Shown piece by piece: positions 6,045 to 6,677 of a DNA stretch of 6,677 bases; the stretch's first letter is position 1; every line of letters begins with the position of its first letter. Location of the stretch: NCBI GenBank assembly GCA_934725745.1, contig CAKVCH010000036.1, positions 1-6,677 of the forward strand, in the 5' to 3' direction. The translations under genes were made by a program, and so were the position numbers. The DNA comes from an uncultured Clostridia bacterium. Lineage in GTDB: Bacteria; Bacillota; Clostridia; Christensenellales; UBA1242. The notes below the pieces were generated by a model that saw only the letters and a program-made list of their open reading frames with translations, ran no database searches and was not told the DNA's origin.

Positions 6045-6677
6045 ATGCTGACAAAAGAAAAGAATGTTAGAAAAGTACTTTTGTGTGCATTTTTTGCGCT
6101 TGTGGTGGGCTTTTTGACCCTTTTTATGGGGAACAATCTTGCTCTTGCAAGTAGTGTTACGGGAAATCAAAATGTTGTAACTTTTAATTTTTCTTCAAGT
6201 GATTTTGTAGAAGACGCCGGGGCTTTTAGTTCTGAATACAATGGCGCATATCATAGCCTTGTAGCGACTTTGACCTATGACAACACGGCAACAAATTATC
6301 AATGGATTTATAAAACAAGTGACGGTGAAAGCGTTGTAGACGCGGGATTTATTTCAAACGATTTGACCGCAAAAACAACAACCCTTAAAATTAAAAATGT
6401 TGCTGAGTCGGGAGTTTACTATATAAAGGTTCTAAATGGAGACACTGTTATTGATTATTCTCCAGATGTGATAGTTACCATTTTGCCAAAAACGATAAAT
6501 TTAAAAATTACATCTGTCGTTTCGCGCACCTTTAACGGCACAAATAAAGTTGAAATAACAAACGATTTTCGTGCGGATATGTTAGCAACTGGTGATAGTT
6601 CAACAATCTCGTCGACGGGAATTTTACCATCAATCGACGCGGACGAAAATATTTACATAACAGATGTTGTACATACC
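6045..6677 (+). CDS. N-terminal part of a secreted Ig-like/YDG-like surface protein (3' end outside window)
   Basis: An open frame of 211 codons runs from the ATG at 6045 off the window without a stop. GGAG (6036-6039) lies five bases upstream. Residues 1-35 form a clear Sec signal peptide: a basic start (K4, K6, R9, K10), a hydrophobic core (11-29) and LALA|SS with predicted signal peptidase I cleavage after A35. No lipobox cysteine is present. The stretch from about residue 82 resembles an Ig-like module: a core Trp in YQWIY, then TTLKIKNV and SGVYYIKV, the 'tL.I.nv...G.Y...V' signature. Near residue 155, ILPKTINL leads to SRTFNGTNKVEI, which resembles the start of a YDG module ('K.YDGTT.v'). 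Export and a repeat-built extracellular stalk or adhesin are inferred. It resembles the truncated protein at the window start in architecture. The 173-base gap after the SHOCT-like gene lacks a convincing terminator, so read-through is possible. Confidence 0.85.
   Translation, partial: MLTKEKNVRKVLLCAFFALVVGFLTLFMGNNLALASSVTGNQNVVTFNFSSSDFVEDAGAFSSEYNGAYHSLVATLTYDNTATNYQWIYKTSDGESVVDAGFISNDLTAKTTTLKIKNVAESGVYYIKVLNGDTVIDYSPDVIVTILPKTINLKITSVVSRTFNGTNKVEITNDFRADMLATGDSSTISSTGILPSIDADENIYITDVVHT

Overview
The window reads as chromosomal DNA from a low-GC, Gram-positive-type bacterium, most likely an uncultured member of the Bacillota (Clostridia or Bacilli grade). This rests on strongly AT-rich spacers, AGGAG-type ribosome binding sites, sigma-A-like promoters with 17-bp spacers, and large secreted proteins built from Ig-like modules. 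Every tryptophan codon checked is TGG, and the first gene ends in TGA, so the standard bacterial code fits. No species can be named from sequence alone.

Layout: (1) bases 1-1543 carry the 3' end of a large repeat-built, probably extracellular protein. (2) Bases 1544-1863 hold two look-alike terminator hairpins, a short imperfect repeat and a possible promoter. (3) Bases 1864-3996 encode a 710-residue soluble protein that I cannot assign to a named family; its residues about 366-570 look like a compact conserved domain. (4) A bidirectional terminator at 4060-4088 separates it from a convergent rpmE gene (ribosomal protein L31, zinc-binding form, minus strand). That gene has a textbook promoter and carries an 18-bp tandem duplication across its stop codon. 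(5) A 591-base AT-rich spacer (4342-4932) separates rpmE from a divergent gene and contains both promoters. (6) Bases 4933-5871 encode a membrane protein with about four transmembrane helices, a Q/N/G/Y-rich linker and a C-terminal SHOCT-like domain. (7) Bases 6045-6677 are the 5' end of a second secreted protein, with a signal peptide, an Ig-like module and the start of a YDG-like module; it runs off the window.

The genes do not form an obvious pathway. Only rpmE has an assured function. Two surface proteins of similar architecture bracket three mostly self-contained transcription units. The most interesting item is the unassigned 710-residue protein. No CRISPR array, insertion sequence, tRNA, rRNA or recognisable defence cassette was seen, and nothing here amounts to strong evidence for a new multi-gene system.
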